Source: Stagnihabitans sp039932095 (GTDB lineage Bacteria > Pseudomonadota > Alphaproteobacteria > Rhodobacterales > Rhodobacteraceae). From it: 7,915 nt of DNA. A program made the translations under genes and the position numbers. Every line of letters starts with the position of its first letter. The stretch's first letter is position 1. This document shows, piece after piece, positions 1-6,858 of the stretch. The notes beneath the pieces are model-generated. The model ran no database searches, had not been told where the DNA came from, and saw only the letters and a list, made by a program, of their open reading frames with translations. The stretch is taken from contig JBDTQR010000200.1 in NCBI GenBank assembly GCA_039932095.1, forward strand, positions 1 through 7,915, read 5' to 3'.

Positions 1-1
1 G

Positions 2-388
2 ACCATCGTCTTCATCACCCATGACTTTGACGAGGCGATCCGGCTCGCCGACCGCATCGCCATCATGAAGGACGGCCGGATCATCCAGATCGGCACCGCC
101 GAAGACCTGGTGAACCATCCCGCCACCGATTATGTCGCCGAATTCACCAGCGACGTGAACCGCGCCAAGGTGCTGTCGGCCCGCAGCCTGATGCGCCCGG
201 CTTCGGCGGCGGCTGCCGGGTATCAACAGGTTGCCGCCAAAACCAAGATCGCCAGCTTTGCCGCCGCCATCGTCGACTCGCCGCAGCCCTTTGCCGTGAT
301 CGAAGACGACGGCACGATCATCGGCGAAATCATCCCGCGAATGGTGATTGATCTTCTGTCGGGCAAAGATGTCGGCGGTGCCGCATGA
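2..388 (+). CDS. proV: ProV-type glycine betaine/proline ABC transporter ATP-binding protein, C-terminal part (5' end outside window)
   Basis: This is the last 128 residues of the cytoplasmic ATPase that powers a betaine/proline-type importer. The frame is open from base 2, so the gene begins upstream; the ATG at 65 is internal. The visible start is the H-loop region (TIVFITHDFDEA, His at visible residue 7), followed by the IAIMKDGRIIQIGTAEDL strand typical of ProV/OpuAA ATPases. Walker A, the signature motif and Walker B lie outside the window. After the ATPase fold, the VAEFTSDVNRAKVLSARSL segment matches the ProV linker that normally leads into two CBS repeats. Here only about 60 residues follow, ending in a single CBS-like unit (PFAVIEDDGTIIGEI). 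The regulatory tail is therefore shorter than in E. coli ProV. The stop overlaps the start of the permease gene (ATGA), so the two are translationally coupled. The family is clear; the substrate (betaine, choline, proline or TMAO) is not. Confidence 0.9.
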   Translation, partial: TIVFITHDFDEAIRLADRIAIMKDGRIIQIGTAEDLVNHPATDYVAEFTSDVNRAKVLSARSLMRPASAAAAGYQQVAAKTKIASFAAAIVDSPQPFAVIEDDGTIIGEIIPRMVIDLLSGKDVGGAA

Positions 389-2355
389 CCCTGGTCGCCG
401 AGGCACCGTCCAGACGACCGGCTGTGGGCAAATACCTTGTCCCGGGGACCGTCATCGTGGCGCTGCTGCTGTGGCTGCTGGGCACCACCTGGCCCGACTT
501 GGTGACCTACCCCGACAAAATGGTGATCCCGTTCAAGGATTTCGTCAGCTCGGTCATGGTCTGGGCCAAGGTCCATCTGACCTGGGCGACGCGGTCGGTC
601 TCGGCAGTCATTCAAGTGCCGCTCGGCTTTGCCTTCGATCTGCTGTCGAAAGGCTTCAAATCCGGCATGGGCGATAGCGCCGTCCACTACCCGCGCTTGT
701 CATGGCTGGGCGTGACGCTGGCCATGGGCTGGCTTGGCTATATCTTCGGCGGCATCAGACTGGCCCTGCTTTGTTTTTTCGGCTTCCTCGCCCTCGCCCT
801 GTTCAATCTGTGGGACCACGCGATGCTGACGCTGGCGCTGATCGTGATCTGCGTGCCGTTCTGCGTGGTAAGCGGGCTGCTGCTTGGCATCGCCGGCCAT
901 TTCAACCCGCGCCTGAACCACCGCGTCATCCTGCCCGCGCTCGATCTGATGCAGACCATGCCTACCTTCGCCTATCTGATCCCGATGCTCTTGCTGTTCG
1001 GTGCCAGCCCGGTCTCTGCCCTGCTCGCCACCGCGCTGTTCGCCACCCCGCCGATGGTCCGCGCCACCGTCCTCGGCCTTGGCAAGGTGCCGCAAGAGAT
1101 CAAGGATTTCGCCGACATGGCCGGCTGCACACGGCGACAAAAGCTGTGGCGCGTGCTGGTTCCTTCGGCCAAGCCCTCGCTGATGATCGGGGTCAACCAG
1201 TCGATCATGCTGGCGTTGAACACCGTGATCATCTCCTCGATGATCGGTGCTGGCGGCCTTGGCTATGACGTGCTCCTCGCGCTCAGGGCGCTGAAGGTCG
1301 GCCAGGCGATGGAGGCGGGTCTTGCAATCGTCGTCATTGCCATCGTTCTGGACCGCCTCAGCCAGGCCGTTGCCCGGCAGGAGCCCAAGGCAGTGATTGA
1401 ACAAAGCCTGTGGCGCCGCCATGCCAACCTGCTGATCATCGTGGCGATCCTGGCCGTCACCACCTTGCTCAGCCTGTATTTTCCCTATCTCGACAGTCTG
1501 CCGAAGGAGGCGACGCTGTCCACTGCCGCCTATTGGAAGGCCGGCGTCGACTGGATCATCCAGAACGGCTATGACCTCATCGAGGCGGGTCGTTACTTCG
1601 TGCTGCTGAACTTTCTGAACCCGATGCGCGCCGCGTTCGAGGCGCTGCCGTGGTTCGGCGCCTTGATCGTGCTGGCGGCACTCGGCTGGCGGCTGGGCGG
1701 CTGGACCCTCGCCGCGATGGTCGCCGTCCTGACCTGGTTTTGCGCGGCCTCTGGCCTCTGGGTCCCGGCCATGCAAACCCTGTATCTCTGCGGTGCCTCG
1801 GTGCTGGTAGCCTGCGTTCTTGGCATGCCGATCGGCATCTGGTCCGCCCGCAGTGACCGGGTCCAGGCCGTGGTGACCCCGATCATCGACGCGTTGCAGA
1901 CCATCCCGTCGTTCTGCTTCATCATCCCGGTCGTGATGTTGTTCGGCATCGGCGACGTGACCGCGATGATCGCTACCGTCGCCTTCGCCATCGTGCCCTC
2001 GATCCGCTACACCAACCACGGCATCCGTCAGGTCCCGGTGGAACTGATCGAGGCGGGCCGGGTATCAGGTTGCACCCGCTGGCAATTGTTCCGCCATGTC
2101 CAGCTGCCGATGGCCATGCCCGAGATCATGCTGGGCATCAACCAGACCATTCTGCTGGCGCTCAGCATGATCATCATCTGCGCCATGATCGGTACCCGCG
2201 ATCTGGGGCAAGAGATTTTCAAGGCGCTGGCCAAGGCCGACTCCGGTCGCGGCATCGTGGCCGGTCTGGTCATCGCCTTCATCGGCATCGTTGCAGACCG
2301 GCTGATCACCGCCTGGGTCAACGCGATGCGGGCCAAGCGCGGCGAACTGGTTTAG
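385..2355 (+). CDS. proW: Fused double-domain ProW-type ABC transporter permease (betaine/proline/TMAO family)
   Basis: This is an inner-membrane permease of a quaternary-amine-type ABC importer. At 656 residues it is nearly twice the length of E. coli ProW because it holds two binding-protein-dependent permease domains. The halves align at a constant offset of 315 residues: DLMQTMP (187) with DALQTIP (502); the EAA coupling loops, AGCTRRQKLWRVLVP (246-260) with SGCTRWQLFRHVQLP (561-575); GVNQSIMLALN (269-279) with GINQTILLALS (584-594); AGLAIV (311) with AGLVIA (626). About 14 to 16 hydrophobic segments are visible, for example 17-36, 106-142, 148-170, 190-230, 268-288, 311-327, 347-366, 424-457, 466-485, 507-541, 584-603 and 624-642. 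Each half keeps an EAA loop to dock an ATPase subunit, so one chain probably replaces the usual permease dimer. The start is the ATG overlapping the ATPase stop; no strong ribosome site precedes it, which fits translational coupling. The substrate is unproven; a TmoW-like TMAO transporter is an alternative to a betaine transporter. Confidence 0.93.
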   Translation: MTLVAEAPSRRPAVGKYLVPGTVIVALLLWLLGTTWPDLVTYPDKMVIPFKDFVSSVMVWAKVHLTWATRSVSAVIQVPLGFAFDLLSKGFKSGMGDSAVHYPRLSWLGVTLAMGWLGYIFGGIRLALLCFFGFLALALFNLWDHAMLTLALIVICVPFCVVSGLLLGIAGHFNPRLNHRVILPALDLMQTMPTFAYLIPMLLLFGASPVSALLATALFATPPMVRATVLGLGKVPQEIKDFADMAGCTRRQKLWRVLVPSAKPSLMIGVNQSIMLALNTVIISSMIGAGGLGYDVLLALRALKVGQAMEAGLAIVVIAIVLDRLSQAVARQEPKAVIEQSLWRRHANLLIIVAILAVTTLLSLYFPYLDSLPKEATLSTAAYWKAGVDWIIQNGYDLIEAGRYFVLLNFLNPMRAAFEALPWFGALIVLAALGWRLGGWTLAAMVAVLTWFCAASGLWVPAMQTLYLCGASVLVACVLGMPIGIWSARSDRVQAVVTPIIDALQTIPSFCFIIPVVMLFGIGDVTAMIATVAFAIVPSIRYTNHGIRQVPVELIEAGRVSGCTRWQLFRHVQLPMAMPEIMLGINQTILLALSMIIICAMIGTRDLGQEIFKALAKADSGRGIVAGLVIAFIGIVADRLITAWVNAMRAKRGELV

Positions 2356-2400
2356 GGCAGGATGGGATTTGCTGAAAACACCCGGACCGCATCTCCCGCG

Positions 2401-2477
2401 CCGCCCCGGACCTGATCCGGGGCCTCGACCTTGCCCGCGAGCCCCGATCCCCGAGGCCCCGGCCTTCGCCGGGGCGG
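2401..2477. repeat. Inverted pair of palindromic REP-like units between convergent genes
   Basis: Unit A (2401-2427) and the reverse complement of unit B (2452-2477) share CCGCCCCGG on one side and CCGGGGCCTCG on the other. They differ only in a 6-7 base centre (ACCTGAT against CGAAGG). Each unit is a hairpin: 2403-2410 pairs with 2416-2423 (8 bp, 5-base loop), and 2456-2463 pairs with 2468-2475 (8 bp, CTTC loop). In addition, 2417-2427 can pair with 2452-2462 over 11 bp, which excludes the two small hairpins. The arrangement resembles a BIME (paired inverted REP elements). It lies 45 bases after the permease stop and about 50 bases after the methyltransferase stop, so it could stabilise mRNA ends or help terminate both transcripts. 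No T-run follows on either strand, so it is not a canonical intrinsic terminator. The hairpins are seen directly; their role is inferred. Confidence 0.7.
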
Positions 2478-2529
2478 CGTGGCGATGGGAAGGCCGGACG
2501 GCCCCGAGTCCGTCTGTCGATCTCCTGCG

Positions 2530-3165
2530 CTAACCCGTCACCCGCAGCACCACCGCCCGGCTCGGCGAGGTGCCCGCCACCCCGGGCATCGAGACGTACG
2601 ACGCGGTTTGCTCGGCAATCGCCACCTGCCCCGCTGCCACCATCCCGGCCAGACTGGTGCCAAATCCCGCCGTCCAGATCGCGTCCTTGACCGTCAGAAC
2701 GATCACCCCGCCTCTGCGGCACACCCGGACCAGTTCCGGCAGCGCCTCAGCGCCGACATGGCCCGTGGTGAACACGCCCGTCGAAATGATCCCGGCAAAA
2801 TAGCCCTGCGCAAACGGCAAAGCGCCGCCCAACGCCAGACAATGCAGCGCAGCGTAACTACCTTTGCTCCGCGCCACCGCCAGCATCCCCTGGGAAATAT
2901 CCAGACCTTCGACCACGGGATAGCCCATGATCCCAAGCCAATCGCCCAACAACCCGGTCCCTGCCCCGGCATCCAGCACCGGCGACGCCCCCCGCGGCAA
3001 ATGCCGCGCCAGCAGCGCCAGCCCGATCGACGGATGCCGATAGCCCGCCTCGGCCATTTCGGCGTCATAAGACCCGGCCCAGGCGTCATAAAGTGCCGCA
3101 ACCTCGGCTGCGTCCTTGGCATCATAGACCTGCGCCAGATGCCCAGTATGGCCGTCGTCAGTCAT
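2530..3165 (-). CDS. Class I SAM-dependent methyltransferase, METTL27/WBSCR27-like
   Basis: This is a 211-residue soluble methyltransferase with a Rossmann-like fold. The SAM-binding motif I is VLDAGAGTGLLG (63-74); the acidic end of strand 2 is in VEGLDIS (85-91, Asp89 expected to contact the ribose of SAM); GGVIVLTV (152-159) is the later core strand. The N-terminal segment with AALYDAWAGSYD (23-34) is typical of the METTL27 (Williams-Beuren syndrome methyltransferase) group, where it caps the SAM site. The length is normal for a single-domain enzyme. There is no signal peptide or membrane segment. The ATG at 3165 is preceded on the minus strand by GGGGAGG, 8 bases upstream, which supports this start. 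The gene is divergent from the kinase-like gene at 3241 and convergent with the permease gene. The methyl acceptor is unknown; the neighbouring betaine transporter and choline-kinase-like gene make a small amine-containing molecule conceivable, but nothing in the sequence shows it. Confidence 0.85.
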   Translation of the reverse strand: MTDDGHTGHLAQVYDAKDAAEVAALYDAWAGSYDAEMAEAGYRHPSIGLALLARHLPRGASPVLDAGAGTGLLGDWLGIMGYPVVEGLDISQGMLAVARSKGSYAALHCLALGGALPFAQGYFAGIISTGVFTTGHVGAEALPELVRVCRRGGVIVLTVKDAIWTAGFGTSLAGMVAAGQVAIAEQTASYVSMPGVAGTSPSRAVVLRVTG

Positions 3166-3240
3166 CGGTTGACCCTCCCCGCCGCGCTTGCGAGACTATA
3201 GGCAACGCCGCTCAGCGGTGAAACCTCCAAAAGGGGCCCA
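3166..3240. promoter_or_regulatory. Divergent promoter region with a short dyad
   Basis: These 75 bases separate the starts of the methyltransferase (-) and kinase-like (+) genes, so both promoters should lie here or just inside the genes. On the minus strand, TATAGT (3195-3200 reversed) is a fair -10 box, but no good -35 box is seen. On the plus strand, TTGACC (3169-3174) resembles a -35 box, but the nearest -10-like hexamer, GACTAT (3194-3199), is 19 bases away. A dyad CCGCT-C-AGCGG (3208-3218) could be an operator. Ribosome sites are GGGGAGG (3174-3180, minus strand) and AAAAGGGG (3229-3236, plus strand, 4 bases before the ATG). The ribosome sites are convincing; the promoter boxes and operator are tentative. 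Confidence 0.4.
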
Positions 3241-4134
3241 ATGTCCGACGATATCGCAAAACTGGCTGCGGGCATCCCGGTTCTCGCCGGGTTCACCGGC
3301 CAAGCCGAGCGCCTTGGCGGCCTGACCAACCGCGTCTACCGCCTTGGCCACCATATCCTCCGCGTCCCGGGCGAGGGCACTGCGGCCTATATCAACCGCG
3401 CCCACGAAGCCGAGGCCGCGCATGAAGCAGCCCGTGTCGGCGTCAGTCCCGCCGTTCTCCACGCCGACCCCGCGACCGGCCTGATGGTCACCCAGTTCAT
3501 CGACCACGCCGCCACCATGTCGCCCGCCGTCTTTCGCAGCCGCCCCGGTGCCGTGGCCCGCGCGGCCCGGGTCCTGCGCCAGATCCACCGCTCGGACGCC
3601 CGCTTCCCCGTCCGCTTCGACCTGTTCGCCATGGTCGACGATTACCTGCGAATCCTCTCCACCAGGGCCGTCGCCCTCCCCACCGGCTATCAGGATTTCG
3701 CCCCGCACGTCGCCACCCTGCGCGCCACCCTTGCCACCCCAGTGCCCCTCGTCGCCAGCCACTGCGACCCACTCTGCGAAAACTTTCTCGATACCGGCGA
3801 CCGGATGTGGCTGGTCGATTGGGAGTATTCCGGGATGAACGACCCGATGTGGGACCTTGGTGACCTTTCGGTCGAGGCCGAGTTTGACCCGGTCCAAGAC
3901 CAGACCCTGCTGACCGCCTATTTCGACGGCCCCCCGCCCGCCGCCGACCATGGACGGATGGTGATCTACAAGGCGATGTGCGATTATCTGTGGACGTTAT
4001 GGGGCCTGATCCAGCTTGCCAACCAGAACCCCGCCGACGACTTCCGCGCCTATGCCGACGGACGCTTTGCCCGCTGCAAGGCGCTTTTCGAAAGCGACGC
4101 GTTCGCCGCACATGTGGCCGCCGCCTCCGGCTGA
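3241..4134 (+). CDS. LicA/choline-ethanolamine kinase-like phosphotransferase (APH fold)
   Basis: This 297-residue cytoplasmic kinase of the aminoglycoside-phosphotransferase/choline-kinase superfamily probably transfers the ATP gamma-phosphate to a small hydroxylated amine such as choline or ethanolamine. The N-lobe has GGLTNRVYRL (26-35, nucleotide loop) and HILRVPGEGT (38-47), the latter as in LicA-type enzymes. The catalytic Brenner-type loop is SHCDPLCENF (173-182), with predicted catalytic Asp176 and metal-binding Asn181. It is followed by LVDWEYSGMNDPMWDLGDLS (191-210), whose Asp193 is the predicted second metal ligand; the DWEYSGMNDPMWDL pattern is the choline-kinase hallmark. All expected key residues are present and the length is normal. 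The ATG follows AAAAGGGG by 4 bases. The gene stands alone on its strand, divergent from the methyltransferase and convergent with the dihydroxyacetone kinase operon. The ProVW-type importer nearby makes an imported choline-like substrate plausible. An aminoglycoside-type or other small-molecule kinase remains possible. Confidence 0.85.
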   Translation: MSDDIAKLAAGIPVLAGFTGQAERLGGLTNRVYRLGHHILRVPGEGTAAYINRAHEAEAAHEAARVGVSPAVLHADPATGLMVTQFIDHAATMSPAVFRSRPGAVARAARVLRQIHRSDARFPVRFDLFAMVDDYLRILSTRAVALPTGYQDFAPHVATLRATLATPVPLVASHCDPLCENFLDTGDRMWLVDWEYSGMNDPMWDLGDLSVEAEFDPVQDQTLLTAYFDGPPPAADHGRMVIYKAMCDYLWTLWGLIQLANQNPADDFRAYADGRFARCKALFESDAFAAHVAAASG

Positions 4135-4145
4135 CAAAAGCCGGA
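4126..4145 (+). terminator. Hairpin at the end of the kinase-like gene, possible weak terminator
   Basis: TCCGGCT (4126-4132) pairs perfectly with AGCCGGA (4139-4145) around a 6-base loop, GACAAA. The stem covers the last sense codons and the stop codon of the kinase-like gene. No T-run follows on the plus strand, nor on the minus strand for the converging operon, so it would be an atypical terminator. It may instead protect the mRNA 3' end. The rest of the 108-base convergent gap (4135-4242) shows only short imperfect dyads and no gene. Confidence 0.3.
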
Positions 4146-4242
4146 ACAGACCTCAAATCCGCTATCAGGTTCCAAATTCCCAAGCCTTGGCCCCCGGGCC
4201 GCAAGGATCAGCCCCGGTTCCGTTCGAAAACAACGATCCCGG

Positions 4243-5856
4243 CTACCCGTTCAACGCTTCGAACAACCGCGCCACCGCTTCGGCACCGGGATCGACATGG
4301 CCCTCCAGATTGCCGGCGTTGACATAGGCCGCCCGCCCCGCCTTGGCCCGCTTCAGCGTCGCCGTATGATCGGCCCCCCTACGCGCCGCCAAAGTTGCCG
4401 CTGCCAGCCCGTTGTCCAGAGCCTCCAATGCCGGATACAGCGCGTCGATCATCGTCCGGTCCCCCGGTCGCGCGCCGCCAATTTCCTGCATCCGGTCCAG
4501 CCCCGCCTTCAGCGCGTCGCGCATGGGCAGCCCGCTCGACGCCGCATCCCCCGCCGCCGCAAAGAAGATCGCCAGCAACACACCCGATGACCCGCCCATG
4601 GTCTGGCTCAACTCCAGCCCGATGGCGCGGTAAAGCTGGGTATGATCCGCCAGCGGCAGATGGTCCATCGCCCCAAGCAATGCCCGCGCCGCCCCGGCCA
4701 ATGTCGACCCGGTATCGCCATCCCCGGACTTCGCGTCCAACGCGTTCAGATCCGCCTCCATCGCCATCAGGGTCTCGCAACACCGCGTCAAGAACGCTCG
4801 CGTCGCCGGATGGGCCGATGGGATCGGCCGGATCGGTGCCAACCCATCCGGCAGTGCCAGCAACGTAGGGGGCGTCACAGCATGGCACCCCGGCCAGGCC
4901 GCCAGCGGTGTCGCGGCAATCAACCCTGCCACCTCGGTCGCGGGCATCACCGAAACCGACACCCCCCGCATGTCCAGCGAGGTCATCATCGCCGCCGGCC
5001 CGACCAGATGACTGATCCGCGGCCCCAGTTTGGAGCGCAGCAATTCATAGGACAGTACCGCCATCTCCAACACCGAGGTGCCGCCGAGGTTGTTTAGCAG
5101 CGCGACATGCAGCCCTTCTCCCATCGCGGGCAGCAGTTTGTCGACCATCGCCGCCACGGCCTGCTCGGCACCGTCAAACCCGACCTGCTCCACCCCCGGC
5201 TCACCATGGATGCCCAGACCCAGCTCCGCCATGCCGGGCGCGATCCGGCTCTCCTTGGCCGAGCCCGGCACCGTGCAGGTGTCCAGCGACATGCCGATGG
5301 ATTTGGTCCCGGCAATCACCCGCTCGGCAGCCCGCGTCACCTCGGCCAGATCGGCGCCACCTTCGGCCAACGCCCCCGCCACCTTGTGCACGAACAGCGT
5401 CCCCGCCACGCCGCGCGCCTGTGGCAGGTCCGGCAGGGCGATGTCATCATCGACGATCACCATGGATACCTTGCGGCCAAACGCCCGCGCCCGCTCTGCC
5501 GCCAGACCAAAGTTCAGCCGGTCGCCGGTGTAGTTCTTCACGATCAGCAGACAGCCCGCCGGTCCCGTCACCGCCAGAATCCCCGCCAGCACGGCATCGA
5601 CCGAGGGCGATGCGAACACATCACCGCACACCGCCGCCGTCAGCATCCCCGGGCCGACAAACCCGGCATGGGCCGGCTCATGCCCCGACCCGCCCCCCGA
5701 CACCAAAGCAACCCTCGATCGGTCCCAATCGGCCCGCACCACCACCCTTATATGCGGAAACCCATCCAGCCGCGCCAGCCGCCCGCCCGAGGCCATGACA
5801 ACACCGTCAATCGCCTCGGTGACGATATTCTCACGCTTGTTCATGAATTGAGTCAT
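4243..5856 (-). CDS. dhaK: Dihydroxyacetone kinase, fused DhaK-DhaL (ATP-dependent)
   Basis: This 537-residue cytoplasmic enzyme phosphorylates dihydroxyacetone, or a closely related short ketose or aldose, using ATP. The N-terminal DhaK domain (about 8-335) has SGGGSGHEPAHAGFVG (53-68), KNYTGDRLNFG (107-117) and the GLGIHGEPG motif, whose His217 forms the covalent hemiaminal bond with the substrate carbonyl in this family. The C-terminal DhaL domain (about 350-537) has DAKSGDGDTGSTL (374-386), whose aspartates bind Mg-ATP, then TMGGSSGVLLAIFF (419-432) and GDRTMIDAL (465-473). The fusion matches ATP-dependent Citrobacter/eukaryote-type enzymes (about 550 residues), not the PTS-dependent three-subunit form. 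The start at 5856 is supported by AGGGGGA 4 bases upstream; the second ATG at codon 5 lacks its own site. The start is 9 bases after the upstream ATPase stop, and the ribosome site overlaps that stop, so the two are coupled. The C-terminal stretch YVNAGNLEGHVDPGA (511-525) differs from the common GRASYLGERS form, so erythrulose or another ketose is a possible substrate. Confidence 0.95.
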   Translation of the reverse strand: MTQFMNKRENIVTEAIDGVVMASGGRLARLDGFPHIRVVVRADWDRSRVALVSGGGSGHEPAHAGFVGPGMLTAAVCGDVFASPSVDAVLAGILAVTGPAGCLLIVKNYTGDRLNFGLAAERARAFGRKVSMVIVDDDIALPDLPQARGVAGTLFVHKVAGALAEGGADLAEVTRAAERVIAGTKSIGMSLDTCTVPGSAKESRIAPGMAELGLGIHGEPGVEQVGFDGAEQAVAAMVDKLLPAMGEGLHVALLNNLGGTSVLEMAVLSYELLRSKLGPRISHLVGPAAMMTSLDMRGVSVSVMPATEVAGLIAATPLAAWPGCHAVTPPTLLALPDGLAPIRPIPSAHPATRAFLTRCCETLMAMEADLNALDAKSGDGDTGSTLAGAARALLGAMDHLPLADHTQLYRAIGLELSQTMGGSSGVLLAIFFAAAGDAASSGLPMRDALKAGLDRMQEIGGARPGDRTMIDALYPALEALDNGLAAATLAARRGADHTATLKRAKAGRAAYVNAGNLEGHVDPGAEAVARLFEALNG

Positions 5857-5865
5857 GGTGTCCCC

Positions 5866-6858
5866 CTAAATCCGCGCGCCATTGGCGTCGAAATAAAACG
5901 GCCGGTCTGGTTGTATCTTGACAATGTCGCCAGACCTGAGCGGCGTATGCGCATCGGTCACGGTAACCAGATCATGGTTCTTGTAGGACAGATGCAACCG
6001 CGTCTGATCGCCAAGATGCTCGACCCGCCGGACCATGCTGTCCTGGCCCTCGCCCTGACGGATCTGTTCGGGTCGCAGGCCAATGGTCACCGCACCACTG
6101 GGGGCAGAACCGAACACCGCTGCAGGCAACAAGTTGATCCGGGGCTGGCCCAACCGACTTGCGGCATAGATACTGACCGGTTGTTCGTAAATCTCCCGGG
6201 GCGGTCCGAATTGCACCAGACGGCCATGATCCAGCACGCCGACATGGGTCGCCATCGTCATGGCTTCAATCTGATCATGGGTCACGTACAGGAACGTAGC
6301 CCCCAGATTTGACTGGATATTCTTCAATTCCACTCGCAAGTCGGCGCGCAATTTCGCGTCCAGCGACGACAGCGGCTCATCCATCAGATAGACCGCCGGA
6401 TTGCGCACCAATGCCCGGCCAATCGATACGCGCTGCATCTCACCGCCCGACAGCGCCGTCGCCTTGTTGTCCAGTTTGTGCGAAATTTGCAGCACCTCGG
6501 CCACCTCGGCAACCTTGCGGGCAATCGCCTCCTTGGGGGTGCGCAGCAAAGGTGACTTCAGCGGGAATTCCATGTTCTCGCGCACCGTCAGATGCGGGTA
6601 AAGCGAGTATTGCTGAAACACCATCGCGACATTGCGCTGCGCCGGGGTCAACCCCTGCATCGCGACACCGGCAATCATCACCTGACCCCGGTCCGGCTTG
6701 TCCAAACCCGACACCATTCGCAACATCGTGGTCTTGCCCGCCCCGGTTGGCCCAAGCAGCACGACGAACGATCCGTCGGGAATGGTCATCGTCACATCGC
6801 TCAACGCAACCTGCGCGCCAAACGACTTTGATACCGCCTGCAACACCACTTCAGCCAT
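5866..6858 (-). CDS. Sugar/polyol ABC transporter ATP-binding protein (MalK/UgpC/GlpT-like), second of a pair
   Basis: This complete 330-residue cytoplasmic ATPase of a carbohydrate-type importer carries the full catalytic set: Walker A GPTGAGKTT (36-44), Q-loop VFQQYSLYP (80-88), signature LSGGEMQR (136-143), Walker B VYLMDEP (156-162), D-loop SSLD (164-167) and H-loop THDQ (193-196, His194). The C-terminal third is a TOBE/MOBE-type regulatory domain, with the conserved GLRPEQ at 260-265. The ATG is preceded by AGAGGG (6868-6873), 9 bases upstream and inside the preceding gene, and overlaps that gene's end by 8 bases, so the two ATPases should be made together. They are clearly different paralogues and probably form a heterodimer, as with GlpS and GlpT of the rhizobial glycerol importer. 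The dihydroxyacetone kinase just downstream points to a small polyol or ketose as substrate. Substrate identity is inferred from context only. Confidence 0.93.
   Translation of the reverse strand: MAEVVLQAVSKSFGAQVALSDVTMTIPDGSFVVLLGPTGAGKTTMLRMVSGLDKPDRGQVMIAGVAMQGLTPAQRNVAMVFQQYSLYPHLTVRENMEFPLKSPLLRTPKEAIARKVAEVAEVLQISHKLDNKATALSGGEMQRVSIGRALVRNPAVYLMDEPLSSLDAKLRADLRVELKNIQSNLGATFLYVTHDQIEAMTMATHVGVLDHGRLVQFGPPREIYEQPVSIYAASRLGQPRINLLPAAVFGSAPSGAVTIGLRPEQIRQGEGQDSMVRRVEHLGDQTRLHLSYKNHDLVTVTDAHTPLRSGDIVKIQPDRPFYFDANGARI

Noticed and set aside
700..2019. Long open frame of 439 codons on the minus strand opposite the permease gene
   Set aside because: Its translation is rich in Asp, His, Gln, Arg and Gly without any domain pattern, as expected for the antisense shadow of a GC-rich membrane-protein gene. 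The plus-strand frame has clear permease motifs.
2495..2514. Small dyad GACGG (2497-2501) / CCGTC (2510-2514) downstream of the methyltransferase stop
   Set aside because: The stem is only 5 bp with an 8-base loop and no T-run; such dyads are expected by chance at this base composition.
3196..3951. Open frame of 251 codons on the minus strand opposite the kinase-like gene, and smaller overlapping frames at 2431-3201 and 6698-7570
   Set aside because: They are glycine-, arginine- or proline-rich low-complexity translations antisense to genes with intact catalytic motifs. None has a convincing ribosome site or domain.
4135..4242. Possible intrinsic terminator in the gap between the kinase-like gene and the dihydroxyacetone kinase gene
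   Set aside because: Apart from the 4126-4145 stem, only short imperfect dyads are seen (for example CCTTG at 4185 with CAAGG at 4202) and there is no T-run on either strand, so no further terminator is called.
5107..6312. Open frame of 401 codons on the plus strand opposite the kinase and the second ATPase gene
   Set aside because: It crosses the boundary of two well-supported minus-strand genes, is rich in Arg, Pro, His and Gln, and has no recognisable domain. It is an antisense shadow.
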